Shown: in pieces, positions 23,725 to 35,600 of the stretch | How the letters are laid out: each line of letters opens with the position of its first letter | Position numbering within the stretch: the first letter of the stretch is position 1 | Made by a program: the position numbers and the translations under genes | Notes under the pieces: model-generated | What the model was told of the DNA's origin: nothing | Databases searched by the model: none | Seen by the model: only the letters and a program-made list of their open reading frames with translations | Assembly (NCBI GenBank): GCA_021234155.1 | Contig: JAJEKV010000001.1 | Location: 35,696,826-35,760,825, forward strand | DNA length: 64,000 nt | Direction: 5' to 3' | DNA from: Isoetes taiwanensis | Lineage: Eukaryota; Streptophyta; Lycopodiopsida; Isoetales; Isoetaceae

Positions 23725-25020
23725 ATAGGGTGTTATTGTGCTCCGCGTTTTACGGAGCGGCGCCTCCTCTGCTAGCCGCCATCTCCTCTGTGCTTCCGTC
23801 AAGCAGCTTGAAGTCAAACTCCGGTAACTCCTTATCTACTCGAAACTTCGGTAGCGAGTTTAAGAAGAAGGATCAGAATCTTTTGGAGCAAGCTGGCCCT
23901 GCTACTCAGAGAATCGCAGAGGAAGGGGGGGTTTCTCTCGCTCTCTCTTTTAAGAGCTGTTTTTTTTGTTCTTAGATTGTGGGAAGCTCCGCAAGAGCTT
24001 TATATGTTGCTAAAATCTTGTGTACAGGAGCTTTTCTTGTGGTTAATACTGCTTCTTGCATCGGAATGTAGTGCTTGCATATTCAGAACATGCAGAAAGG
24101 CTCTTTTTCGCTGTTCTCATGTTTTTTTCTTATAGATTCTTCACTTCTGCCAATATATTAACGCTTCTCAGGAACTGAGATCAAGCTCTGATTGCTTCAA
24201 TTAATCCCTTATTCTTTTAAAGCTCTTGATAAAAAAATTATGTGTTCTTATCCGACCTCGAGTTAGTAGATGGATCTGCTCACGTAAATAACCTGTCTGA
24301 ACAAGTAGAAGGATGGAAATTTCAACCTCCACGTCATTATGTCCGAGAAAGTTCAGGTCTCAGAATTTCCTCGGGAATATTCCCTCGGCGGCGCCACTAG
24401 ACTCGGCGGCACTGCAGCTTCGCTGCTTGGGCGCCGCCTCGTCTGGCGGTGCCGCCTCGAGAAATTCCCTCGAGGAATTTCCTCGACTTGACTTTCTCTA
24501 GTAACGTATTAAATCTTACGAAGGGAGCATCAAGGTTTCCTATGAAAATTTCTTATAAAATAATTGGGAGGAATGAATCTCTAACAATTTAGGGGGGAAA
24601 ATTTAGCGGAACGGCAACCATAATACGATTTTGAAATTTGCAGATGCTTTAACGAGCCTTTCATTTTTTAGACCAAATATGCCATGGCGATGGCCATGGC
24701 GCCTAAAGCATTTTTTCAACATGGAAGCTCGAAAGGATGCTTCCAGATCGCTGGACTGGACTGCACAGAAGCATGCCTCAATCTGCAGCTTCCTCTATTT
24801 CATGGATACTCAGTTCTTCCGGCCCCTTATTTTCTCAGATTCATCTAGCAAAGTCAGATTATCTTTACGGTATTGTTATGCTCCTTCCTTATTTACGGTA
24901 TTCTTACTTCTGATCGATTGTTTTCATTTAAACTGTAAGAAACTCGGCGATTTAGATGCCTTTTTTTTTTCCAGTAACCCAAGTGTTCTATTTCCGGCTC
25001 TCTGTTTTGAGCTATGCTGA
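23725..25020 (+). other. Gene-like interior of the CACTA element
   Basis: Open frames at 23730-23975 (81 aa) and 24631-25020 (129 aa) stand in DNA with better coding character than the element's ends. The first contains a Leu/Ala/Ser-rich start and FKKKDQNLLEQAGPATQRI. No family was recognised. CACTA elements are known to capture gene pieces. Capture here is inferred from composition only. Confidence 0.3.
24355..24492. repeat. Hairpin-forming GC-rich block inside the CACTA element
   Basis: GGCGGCGCC (about 24388) pairs with GGCGCCGCC (about 24430). Outer AATTTCCTCGGGAATATTCC pairs in part with AAATTCCCTCGAGGAATTTC. The roughly 140-bp block could be a smaller foldback element nested in the transposon. 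Confidence 0.5.
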
Positions 25021-26480
25021 CTGTTATTGCAGAATAGCTAAGATTACAATCTCCAGGTTCCAAATAAGGCATTGTCTGGCGATGGCAAATAAGATCTTTT
25101 AAACTCTATTTCATTTATTGCATCCCTCCCATTTTTTCCAGAACACAAGTTCGATCATAGGAAGCCATTCCGGCGATCTCTTGCCGTCTTTGGCTGAAGC
25201 TACTAGCATCGCAGGTTCGTTCCTGTTTTGAGAATTTATTATCTGAAACATGGCTATGATTGCCCCTTTCGTTTCATAGCAGAGGAGCGAATATTGGATC
25301 CAGCGGCTATGGTGATTTGTTTGCAATGATACATTTCTTTTCGGACTTAAAAGGTTTGCTTTTATGTGTTGCTTGCTATTTTGGAACTCCTTAGTCAAGC
25401 TTCCGGCCAACTTCTCTGATCATTTCACAAATGTAGGATCGCTCTATGGAGTTTGGCGATGGAGAAACTATTTAGCAAGCAACAATATTACTTCACCTGT
25501 GCATTCCAATATTTCTTAACGCTTTGCCTTTTCCATTCCTTTGTTTTGAGTGATCTTTTGTCCTCTATTTTTAACACAGAACCAAGCTCAGGCTATGGCA
25601 TCCATCTCAAATTAACAAACGATATGAAGGTCAGATGTGCATTGCTTGAACTGTTTGAATAAACTTAATTCTGATCAATACTTGCTAGAGAGTATATATT
25701 CGAACTTTGAACTATAGACTGATTGCTGCAAGCGAGATGGCCTATTTTAAACTTTAGAGATATGTGCTTTCAAGAGGTCATTTCTTTCTTTCTTTATCTC
25801 CCATGCAAGAGGTCAGAAGCTTCTTTTTGTAAGTGCAAGGTCATCACTTTCTTTCTATACTAGATGTTTACTTTCTTTCTCTACTAAATTTATTTATCAT
25901 TGTTTATGAAATTTGTCAAATCCCCTTGCTCCCTATTTTTATTGCTATTGAGGAAAGCAAAGATAGTGACATAGCCGTACTACCATACATAAGAAACCAT
26001 CCAAACATTACTTGGTATCGTTACTGGTTTATAAATGATAACTATAAAGCTCATGCAAAATCATGCACATTAGAACAACACATTGTGAACCATATGCATT
26101 TACCATGATATTTATCCATGCTAGTTTACCACAATAACTAACCACATTATAAAACCACACGAACAGAGCACTACTTAAAACCACATCCACAACCATAGTG
26201 TTATACCACATGGACAAACCATAAGCTTAAAACACTATAATTATACCACATTCATTTACCAACATGTAATACCACTTTGACAAACTCTAGAAAGAAGCCA
26301 TTTGCCATTACCATGACATAATACCAGACTAACAAACCTAACAAAGGAAACCATTAGTTTAGCCACATATGGTTTTTAATGAAATTGACCCCCAGACACC
26401 CATTAGTTTTGTAGAATGGTTTTCTAGTCATAACCAAGGGAAAAACCATGTAGTGTTTTAATTCTGGGTGCCTTGTGGAG

Positions 26481-28700
26481 TGGGGCATTGTTAATGTCCA
26501 CGCCTCTAATGTGCCTAGGCAGAGAGCCAGTATGTGGCTCTCTTTGAGAAAAAAGATGAAAAAATGGGGGGATAATGTTGCGTGTTTGCTTCTTGGAGAT
26601 TTCAATATGGCTGAGGAGGCAGCTGATAGGCTTGGTTGGTGGTGGTGAAATAGTTTTAGATTTTGAGAAAGAGTAGTGGGACAAACCCTTGTTTGAACAT
26701 GGTTTTCTAGAGATTCCAGGCGATGCAGGCTTTACCTGAACGAGTGGCGCTTCAGGTGAAACAAGAGCAGCTACTATGCCAACATGCATGCGCACCACTT
26801 GCTTCTCGGCATCTTCCACAAAAATTACGTGCTTCAAACCGCGTCTGACCACCGTTCTCAAATAATCAGGCATAACGATCAGGCACCGCGTCTGTCAGGC
26901 ATGTGCGGAAAGACAATCTTCAAGCTCAACACTCAGTATCTCAAGGATGAAGACTTTCTTGATGACTGCAAACAGGTTTGAGAGTCCACTTTGTCTTCCA
27001 CCAGTCTCATATGAGAATGTTTGTTTCTGCTCTTGCCAACGTCAAGTCTTTTGCGAAGCAGTGGGGTCGTGCGCATTCAATGGGAGAGAACTCTGCTAGA
27101 CAAAAATACAATGAGTTAGAGCAGCTAGGACTCAAGGTTTAGATTTTGCACGTGAAGCAGAGCTTGTGAGACACATTCAAAAATTGGAGGAACAGGATGT
27201 AAGGGCGGGCAAGTTGAAAGCAAGACTTGTTTGGCTCAAGGATGGTGACAGGTGTCCAAAGGCTTTTTTCAGGCATCAGAGTACCGCTCTATCTTCTCTT
27301 TAGGGTGAGAATGGTAAAATCATCTTCACTCCATAGCAGATTAAGCAATCCCTTTCAGTGCATTTTCAATTCCTTCTTTGCAAAGAAATTCTTTCCTTTT
27401 GAAGATGAAGCGCAAGACATTGTGCTATCAAAAGTGTATCTGATGATTATTTAGCTCAACAACAACAACTAGAAACTCCATTCACCATTCAAGATCTCCA
27501 AGAAGCAGCGCTCCTTATGGCCGCAGATAAATGTCCGAGTATGGATGGTATCCCTTGTGGAGTTTTTCAGGGTCTCCTAGAATTGGTCATCGAAATTGCT
27601 CTGCACGCATATCAGAGTATGCTGCAGTTGCAACAGTTAGATAAGATTAACACCGGCATCATCACCTTAATACCAAAGGTCAAGAAGCCTAGGACGATTT
27701 CAGTTGGCAACCTATTACCTTATTGTCGATCGCCTACAAGATCATAGCAAAGGCATATGTAGAACGATTAAAGGTGATTAGGGAAAACGATCAGTCAGGA
27801 ATAACCGGGCTTCTTGCTGGGTCGGCATATTCTCGACAATGTCGCAACGACATATGAAGGTATGCATTGGGCGAGATGAACGTGTACTGTACTTGAAGCT
27901 GGATTTTGCCAAGACCTATGACAGTGTCTCTTGTTCTGCGAATTATACATGAATTAAACTTCCGACCTACTTTACGTGATACAATATGGAAGCTGTTGAG
28001 GTCAACTATAGCACCATATGGGCATTGAACACTCTTCCATTGGCAAGTGTTTAGACATATCCATAGTCGCTTGTCCCGTCCACCACTGTCACCAGACTCC
28101 TGGGTGTGCCATTTGGTATAGAGGTGGACACTGCACAGGCTTAGGATCAGGTTATCGTAAGCCTTCAGCAGCATTTGCTTTGGTAAAGAGGGGCATCGCT
28201 CTCTATAGTTGCGCACGTATACAAGTTGCCAAGTCTATTTTAAATAACATTCGTGTCTACATCACGGAGCTAAAGCTCCAGTCTCAAAGTTCAAAGAGAT
28301 ACAGACCACTATACATAACTTTGTTTGAGACGGTAATGAAACCGGAGCAACGGGCAAAGTGGCATGGAAGAAGTGTGTGCACTCCAAGAGGGATGGTGGC
28401 CTTGTGGTCTCAATGTTCATATTCATATGAAGAATTCTCTTTGATCAAATGCAGTCTTGTGGCATGCGGTTGCTTGTCCAGGCTTTACAACACTCTTGCG
28501 CTTTTAGCAAGTCCTCCCTCGTCCGTTGTCTATTCTATCCCTTGAAGCCATCTCCTCGTGCTTCTTCTTTCCTTCGTGGAGTCATCAAAGTTTGGAAAGA
28601 CGTCAGCTCATTGGTTACTTTGCATCTTCGTAATTAGTTCCAAACCTCTTCTCCCTTTATATGGGTACCTTTGCCGCAATTCCCTGGCTCGCCTCCTTTA
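26481..28700 (+). pseudogene. LINE endonuclease end and reverse transcriptase, degenerate
   Basis: The endonuclease resumes (GIVNVHASNVP, then ACLLLGDFNMAE, the conserved GDFN motif). Next comes an RT lead-in (AADKCPSMDGIPCGVF, then LDKINTGIITLIPKVKKP at 27517-27690). RT motif A, LKLDFAKTYDSVS, lies near 27890. Numerous stops and frame changes leave no intact polymerase. The segment from about 28.7 kb to the poly(A) is decayed C-terminus and 3' UTR. Confidence 0.75.
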
Positions 28701-29509
28701 GCCTCTATGATCCACGCGAAGATTTAGCACAGGCGGCAATCTGTGTGCATATGGGTGCTTCTGCTCATGACAGAAGTTTAGAGACGCCTACGGATTGACA
28801 CGGCTAAATACTATTGATGGAAGATGTTGCAAATAATATTCCCTTGCAACCTATCTTGGCGGATGAGCGTGTGGACATTATAGCAAATATTCTTTGGAGA
28901 AATCAATTCATTCAAGCCTGTTATGGACATCTCACATTGCAGCCTCCTCTTCCTCCATCGACACAGTGACAACTAAGAGTTTCTGAAGCAAAGCACACCT
29001 TGGTTTAGTCTAGAATGTGAGACAAGAATGTTATACCAAACAATCAGTACTCTTGCGGCAGATTGTACATAGAGTATTGAGGACTAATGTTCGAGTTCAC
29101 TCCTTCAAGCCAAATGTCAGTCCCCTAGTCCCCTGTGTTCAATCTGCAAGGGTGCACCCAAATCAATTGAGCATTGTTTTCTCTCCTGCATTTAGTCAGC
29201 TATACGCTCTTCCTTTCGTACTCGCGTCACAAACAGATGGCCTCGCTTCAAGAAGTGGGCGTTCAATATCTGCAGGACACTAGTTTGTTGGGTGATTTAG
29301 AAACGCAAATGCTATCTAGTCTTCAGAGGTTTGAACACCCCTTTTGCGGGCCTCTACCAAGAGATAAAATGTCCTCTGCATGATCAGTTCCTGGCTTCGA
29401 AGTTATATCTGGATGTGAAGGGGTTACCTCAACCTCCCCAGACTTCCCATTGTATTAGCATCTTCTTATTAATATAAGGTTGCTTCTTTCTTCACAAAAA
29501 AAAAAAAAG

Positions 29510-29521
29510 GACTGAAGGATG
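29510..29521. repeat. Right TSD of the nested LINE
   Basis: GACTGAAGGATG, identical to 18823-18834, directly after the A-run. Confidence 0.8.
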
Positions 29522-30285
29522 TCATGTTCCTTGCATTGAGAATGAGGAAATGCCTTACTAATGCCACATACATCAAAAGGCAGAGCTCTCATCTCCAAGA
29601 TCCATGAAGCAGATGCGCGCTCTCTACAAGTATCATGATGAAGGTTCATATCTCCAGAAGTTTTATTCAACACTACTACTATAAGTCGAAACTGCCAACT
29701 GCCTTTCTGGCAATTATAACTAGATCAGCCTTTATAAATGTGGTTAATTATGGGCTTATATTTTTACTATAGCAGCTACACTAGTAGCAATAATAATGTA
29801 CTTTGAACTTTCCTAATTAATGAAACGATTGACTCAAAAAGAAAAAAAAACACCAGCAAAAGGTGCAATGACCCCTTGCCCATTTTTTTGTTTGCCGTTT
29901 ATTCCTGTTCAGCTAGAAGTCACTACTATCACAACATTCTGCAGACAAAAAGGCAGCACCAATAGAAGGCTTCCCAAACCAATTAATTATAGGTAGCACA
30001 CAACTTGGTACTAGTTACAAAATGGTTATGCCAACGATATAACATTTATCCTGCCACTATTGCAGCTTCAGAGTCCACTGCCAATTCTAAATAGATTCAG
30101 AAGTCATAGCTTATTATATTAACAAGAGCTCAAGTATGACCTCATAAACTATGTCAAATGAATAATTCACGTCTTGCATGCTACCATTATCCCAAAGAAA
30201 GAGTCGAATGCTGTGGAATGCTCGTGTAGCAAAATGCATGAGATTTTGTACCCAGACTTAAACAATAATCGCCTTTGCCTTCTAA
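29522..30285. other. Intergenic / 3' flank
   Basis: AT-rich DNA downstream of the minus-strand zinc-finger gene, probably including its 3' UTR. Nothing else was recognised. Confidence 0.4.
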
Positions 30286-31005
30286 CTAGCACCTCTCATC
30301 ATCAGAATCATAATGGCCAAATCTTTCTTTTATACCTGCCTTTGCTTTAGCTATTCTAATCTCTCTTTCAGCCCTGTATGCACTTTCCCGTTGTTCCACA
30401 TAATTCTTAACATATTCCATTTTCTGCTCCTCTGTAATATCGGGTGTATGCATTGCAAGTCTTTCAACAAATTTTTGAGCTTGTTTTCTCCATCGAATCC
30501 TGCCCTGACGAATTTGTTGTTCCAGGAGGAACTCAACATCTCCAGCCCTGTGTAAAAGCACCTGAGTATGGTCCCGTTTTCTCAAGGGACCTCTTATGGG
30601 ATCATTGGGTTGTCTACCTCGTTTTGCACCTACTACTGCCTCTGTCAAACCATGGGCTCTAAGCCTATGCAACTCAAGGTCAACCTTTTTGGTGTATTTT
30701 CTGCCACAGCTGCCTATATCACAATTCCATTTTTTCATATCATAATCATAATGATATTCTTGCAGGTTCTGTATATCATTTCTGACTCCTTCAACAGGAT
30801 GTGGTACCTCCATATCCTCCTCTATCTGCCCCACATCATCTACGCCATTTTCTTCTAATTTTACCAATGATTGCATTCCAATTTGATTGTCTTCATCGAA
30901 TTTAATAGCACTCGTACTTGCTTCCTGTATCTGAGGGACTATTAAGTCACCTTCAAGTTGGGAGTCAAACATCTGCATCAAGCTCAATCTGGTCCCAATA
31001 GTACT
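30286..31005 (-). CDS. C2H2 zinc-finger protein (terminal exon)
   Basis: One long exon of 239 codons plus stop, entered at an acceptor (TTATTTCAG) just right of 31005. It carries one C2H2 finger, WNCDIGSCGRKYTKKVDLEL then HRLRAH (Cys-x4-Cys-x12-His-x4-His). An acidic N-terminal part precedes it. After it come a basic linker (GAKRGRQPNDPIRGPLRKRD) and a long charged, probably helical C-terminus ending HYDSDDERC. A single finger plus charged helices suggests a nuclear, nucleic-acid-associated protein or complex subunit. I do not recognise the orthologue. If translation begins in this exon, the first ATG is at 30978. A non-coding first exon is plausible near 31.98-32.13 kb, ending at CAG|GTATTT. 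It is divergent from the kinase gene. Confidence 0.75.
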   Translation of the reverse strand, partial: STIGTRLSLMQMFDSQLEGDLIVPQIQEASTSAIKFDEDNQIGMQSLVKLEENGVDDVGQIEEDMEVPHPVEGVRNDIQNLQEYHYDYDMKKWNCDIGSCGRKYTKKVDLELHRLRAHGLTEAVVGAKRGRQPNDPIRGPLRKRDHTQVLLHRAGDVEFLLEQQIRQGRIRWRKQAQKFVERLAMHTPDITEEQKMEYVKNYVEQRESAYRAEREIRIAKAKAGIKERFGHYDSDDERC

Positions 31006-32396
31006 CTGAAATAAGGTTCAAACGGCCATTCAGTACAGTCAATTAATCTTGTGAAAATTCATGATGGTAAAACTTTGTACAACTGAAAGAAAGATTAAGT
31101 TTGCTGTATTTACAGCAATAAGAAAACGAAGCATTTAATAAAGGCCCATGATCATGCAAGTCCCCAAAATCACCAATGAGAAAAATGCAAAAATAATCTA
31201 CGCTGCAGAAAGCGAGCATAAGCAGAGGCTAGGGTAGCTATCTCCCCTTATCAACCATGCCTGCTGTGTCAAAAAACAGCAGACTATTTGATTTAGAGTT
31301 TTTTACTGGAGCCCATTCAATTGTGCATTTGAATGCGCTCTGGAAATAATCAAACTGTTATTCCAATTCATCTGTAACACTCGAAGCTTTCATATTGCTT
31401 ATGGCTGACAATGGGAAACGAATTCCCAAATCCATGCCAGCTGAAGGAGGCTGGTAATGTTAAAAAACAGCTACATGATTTTGAATGGCAAGGATGTTTT
31501 GCAATGTAGATAGCCAATCCAGGCCATGAAACATGACCCACAATCAAATGAGAAAGATGCACTAGCGCATCATCGCCTCCAATGGACTCCACGTTGTAAC
31601 AAGAAAAAATCTTTGATGATCTAGAGCTGTCCATCAACTTGCACTCTTATAAGCATTTTCCAGCACCAAGATGGGCTCTGCCCTGCATTGACAAGTTACA
31701 AACAATGCCATGTTTTGATTGTATTAAGAAACAATCCAATTCGTCTAAGCCAGACAAATTTACAACCCCATTTAGGGTCGAGGGTAAAACAGAGGATAAG
31801 GATAATGATCTAAAAAGCATAATCGAATGCAGTCCTCACAAACTCCATCATCAATTCTACTGAAAATAGACTTGTCTAGTTGACCTAACCCAATGTGCAA
31901 TTGCACAAGCACTAAACGAGGCCGCATTTAGATTTTAGAATTTAGAGACGACTCACTGAGTGAGGGAAGAATGCATAAATACCTGTACCCAGCAATGACT
32001 CAATATCTAAACAGAAAATCAACCCGCAATGCCTTATCGAAGACTATATGTATTTCGGCATGGCTCCGCCTGCAAATCCCAAAAGGCCGGGCAAACCCTA
32101 AACGATAAATTTTTCTTTTTCGACAATGGTGTAGCGCCAAACTGTACAGCAAAGAAATATAACATAAGCCAACGGAGGCCGGTAAAAATTTAGCGAGTCT
32201 ACGGAGGCCAGTAAATTCGGAGTGGCGTTGACAGTTTAAAATACCGGAGCTCAGTATCCCATCCCAGAAACCCTTAATCCAAGATCAAATTATTACGTGG
32301 CAAAAAATGTGGCACTAAAAGATGTCGTGGCTGTCAAACGGTCGACCAAGCATCATTACTTTGTGAATGTGCCAACGTGGCAAATCTTAGGCCCCA
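31006..32396. promoter_or_regulatory. Divergent promoter interval between zinc-finger and kinase genes
   Basis: Contains AAACCCTAA near 32093 (telo-box-like, common in plant housekeeping promoters) and ACGTGGC near 32295 (ACGT core). The first part (31006-31980) is probably the 5'-UTR intron of the minus-strand gene. No TATA box could be assigned with confidence. Confidence 0.4.
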
Positions 32397-32643
32397 ACAT
32401 GAACCCGTCAAATCTGACATTCTCCCGTCATCTTGACGTCCTCCGCTGCTTGTATTCCCTTGGTTCTCTCGTTTGGTCTGTGTCCCGGACCGCGGAATTG
32501 TGTGTTCCGTCTCTTCAGGTACAATTTTCTCCTTTTGTAAGCAAAATCACTCTGACCAACGCAGAACTAGTCAGCTCAAACTTGAGAATGTTGATATACT
32601 GACAGTGATCCCAACTTTGTGTATACAATTCCTACTGAGAATG

Positions 32644-35600
32644 ATGGATACAAGCATACTTCTTGGTGCAAAGTCCCCAAAATCGTCCTCGTTCTATTGG
32701 AAGGTTGAAAGTTCTCCTTTGCAACAATGTGGCAACATAGGACAGATTCACAAGTCCATGCTTCAAGTAAAAGCAATAGCAACCCAAGAAGCTTCATCCT
32801 CTTCAACAAGTAAACCTGCAAAAGAAAACAGGATTGCAACTTCCACACATCCACAATCCCGGACACTGGTAAACTCTTAACCTCTCAATATTTTATTTCT
32901 TCTAACCCATGAATGCTAGCTAACGTGTTTATCCTTACCCATCTACAGCGCGTAGGAGAAATGGCAGAAGAAATGAAGCTTATGAGGCAACAACTTGAGG
33001 AAGATGAACAAGTTGCCTCATTTATGCGTGCACTTCGAGGGCAGAATCTATCAGACAACCAATTTGCATCATCTGATGTACAGCTTCGTCTTGTAGAGGT
33101 ACCCTATAGTTCTATACTTGAATTGAACCAAACACACATCCCAGCAAAATTATAACATCAATACCCCTTGGCGTAGAAAAGGTGGAGGAAGCTGATGAGA
33201 TCTTGCCACTGGTATACAGTCCTGATGCAATTTCCGCTTATTGGGGTAAGCGGCCAGCAGCAGTGATGACACGTATCCTTCAGCTACTCAGTGTTGCAAG
33301 CGGTTTTCTTTCACACCTGGCATGGGACATCATTACCAATAAACTTAAAGAGGTAGGCTTATAAATTGAAGGAAATATTCAAGACACTATTACATTCAGT
33401 TGCTGTATATATCAGAAAGTAATGTTAGTGTAATTGCCTTTGCATTAAAATCTGATGTGTGGATTTGACAATTACATGTAGAACGAAGTAGAAAGGGCGA
33501 TCGAAATCAGGGACATAGTCACGTCACTAGGACCTGCATATATCAAATTAGGACAAGCACTCAGCATCCGTCCTGACATTCTTTCTCCTGCTGCCATGAA
33601 CGAGTTGCAGAAACTTTGTGATAAGGTGATGAACACACATGGCAATAACAGCTGACATTCTTGTGTATTTTTACGGCTTGCATACTTAAGAGCTTTGTCT
33701 GAATAATATTTTACAGGTGCCATCATTCCCCGATGATATCGCAATGGTTTTGATAGAAGAAGAGCTAGGACGACCATGGACAGAAATCTATTCAGAACTT
33801 TCCTCTTCTCCTGTAGCAGCTGGTAAGATCTGATGCAAGTGACATTTCATGTATAGATCACATGTACATTCAAGTCTGACGCCAAGAATGCTTGGCTGAA
33901 CATTAGAAGACTTCACACCTAATGTCATTGTCTTGAAAAGGACAAAATGAAGAAGTGAGTTTATTGCAAGGTGGTTTTTCTTGGATAAAACCTGGATAAC
34001 AGTCACTTATTGCAAAATTGACAAGTAGAAAAGCCAGATTTAATCTAATTCTGTTCAATGCCTCCATCGCCGACTTTAATTCATCACCAGATGTCAACTA
34101 AACACAGTGTGAGTCCCATGCACTCATATTAGAAGTTTGTGATGCTAGTTAGCAAGTTCAAATTTTGTCAATTTGCTCCTAGCAACTTTACCTCATGGGC
34201 CTGTCAATAAGAGATATATGACTGAGGGTTGTTCCTTTAATAGCATCCCTGGGACAGGTTTATAAGGGTCGCCTAAAGACAACGGGTGAACCAGTGGCTG
34301 TGAAGGTGCAAAGACCTTATGTCCTTGAGACGGTCACAATTGACTTATTTATTATTCGCAAACTTGGGTTAGCTCTGCGTAAAATTCCACAGGTTCGTAA
34401 CATTAAACATCCATAGCAAGCAAAAAATACGTATTCTGATCTCCATTCCAAAGCTTTGACAGTGTCTGTTATTGTACAGATTGCCACTGACGTTGTTGGT
34501 CTAGTAGACGAATGGGCAGCTCGCTTTTTTGAAGAGCTTGATTACATACATGAGGGGGAAAATGGGACACGTTTTGCTGAAATGATGCGTGTTGATCTCC
34601 CTCAGGTAACTTACATTCACTTATTGTTCTGTAGTTACTGGTTCGTTCTTGTTTGACCATATTCTTGGGCTTGAACCTTGCTTGTTTCAGGTCGTCGTTC
34701 CCAAAACTTATACAGAATATACCTCCCGTAGAGTTCTAACAACAGGATGGATAGAAGGGGAAAAACTATCGCAAAGCACAGCAAATGATGTTGGAGATCT
34801 AGTCAATGTGGGCGTTATATGTTACTTGAAGCAGGTAAGAAGCCCACTTGATGATTTTGAGAAGATAGAAGGCAGCTAGGGTTGCATCTTAAAAATATGA
34901 TTTCAAGTAGTATCAAGTTAAAGTTGGGAACTGGGCTATCTTTTACTATCAAGCTAAGTTCAGAACTGTGCTATCTCTTGATCAAGATTAATACTGCCCC
35001 TTTTCTGATGTGCCTCAATTGAAAGGGTCCATTGACATGTTCTAATTATTCATAGTGGAAAATTCTGCAGTTACTGGAAACTGGTCTCTTCCATGCTGAT
35101 CCACATCCAGGAAACTTGATACGAACACCCGATGGGAAATTAGCAATACTTGATTTTGGTAATTTTTACCTTTATACACTTTTGAAGAGAAAATAGCTGC
35201 CAAGTACACTCATTCTTGAAGCTTGTTGCATTGTGCAGGTCTTATGACTCAAATAACTGATGATCAAAAATATGGCATGATTGACGCAATTTCACATCTT
35301 ATTCATCGCGATTATGATGCAATCGTGAAAGACTTCGTACATCTTGACTTCATTTCAGATGGGGTAAACCTGAAGCCAATATTGCCAGTCCTCGCAAACG
35401 TGTTTGATCAAGCACTGGAAGGTGGCGGGGCTAAGAATATCAATTTTCAAGAGCTTGCTTCAGATTTGGCACAGATAACATTTGATTATCCTTTCAGAAT
35501 ACCTCCATATTTTGCTCTTATCATTAGAGCTATAGGGGTTTTAGAAGGTATCGCACTTGTGGGGAATCCAGAGTTTGCAATAGTGGACGAAGCATATCCC

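Larger units (their letters stand above)
21490..26477. mobile_element. CACTA-type non-autonomous DNA transposon, 4,988 bp
   Basis: The left end is CACAAGGCACCCA and the right end is its reverse complement (TGGGTGCCTTGTG, with one ambiguous inner base). Flanks carry a 3-bp GAG duplication (21487-21489 and 26478-26480). Subterminal DNA on both sides (21500-22000 and 25980-26460) is packed with GTGGTT/AACCAC motifs, a hallmark of CACTA/EnSpm elements, as are the 3-bp TSD and the CAC start. No transposase-like ORF was found, so it is probably non-autonomous. The interior, about 23.7-25.7 kb, has higher-GC open stretches and may include captured host sequence. Confidence 0.85.
18835..29509 (+). 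mobile_element. L1-like LINE with a poly(A) tail, interrupted by a DNA transposon
   Basis: 12-bp direct repeats (18823-18834 and 29510-29521) and a terminal A-run (29495-29508) bound the insertion. In order it carries a 5' region, an ORF1-like block (20165-21074), an endonuclease start at 21184, the interrupting CACTA element (21490-26477), the rest of the endonuclease from 26481, and reverse transcriptase to about 28700. Without the insert and one TSD copy it is about 5.7 kb, a normal L1 length in plants. Many stops show it is dead. The nesting order is LINE first, then the DNA element. Confidence 0.85.

Noticed and set aside
28018-28545. 175-aa plus-strand ORF
   Set aside because: It lies in decayed LINE sequence between RT and the tail, and its frame does not match the LINE motifs.
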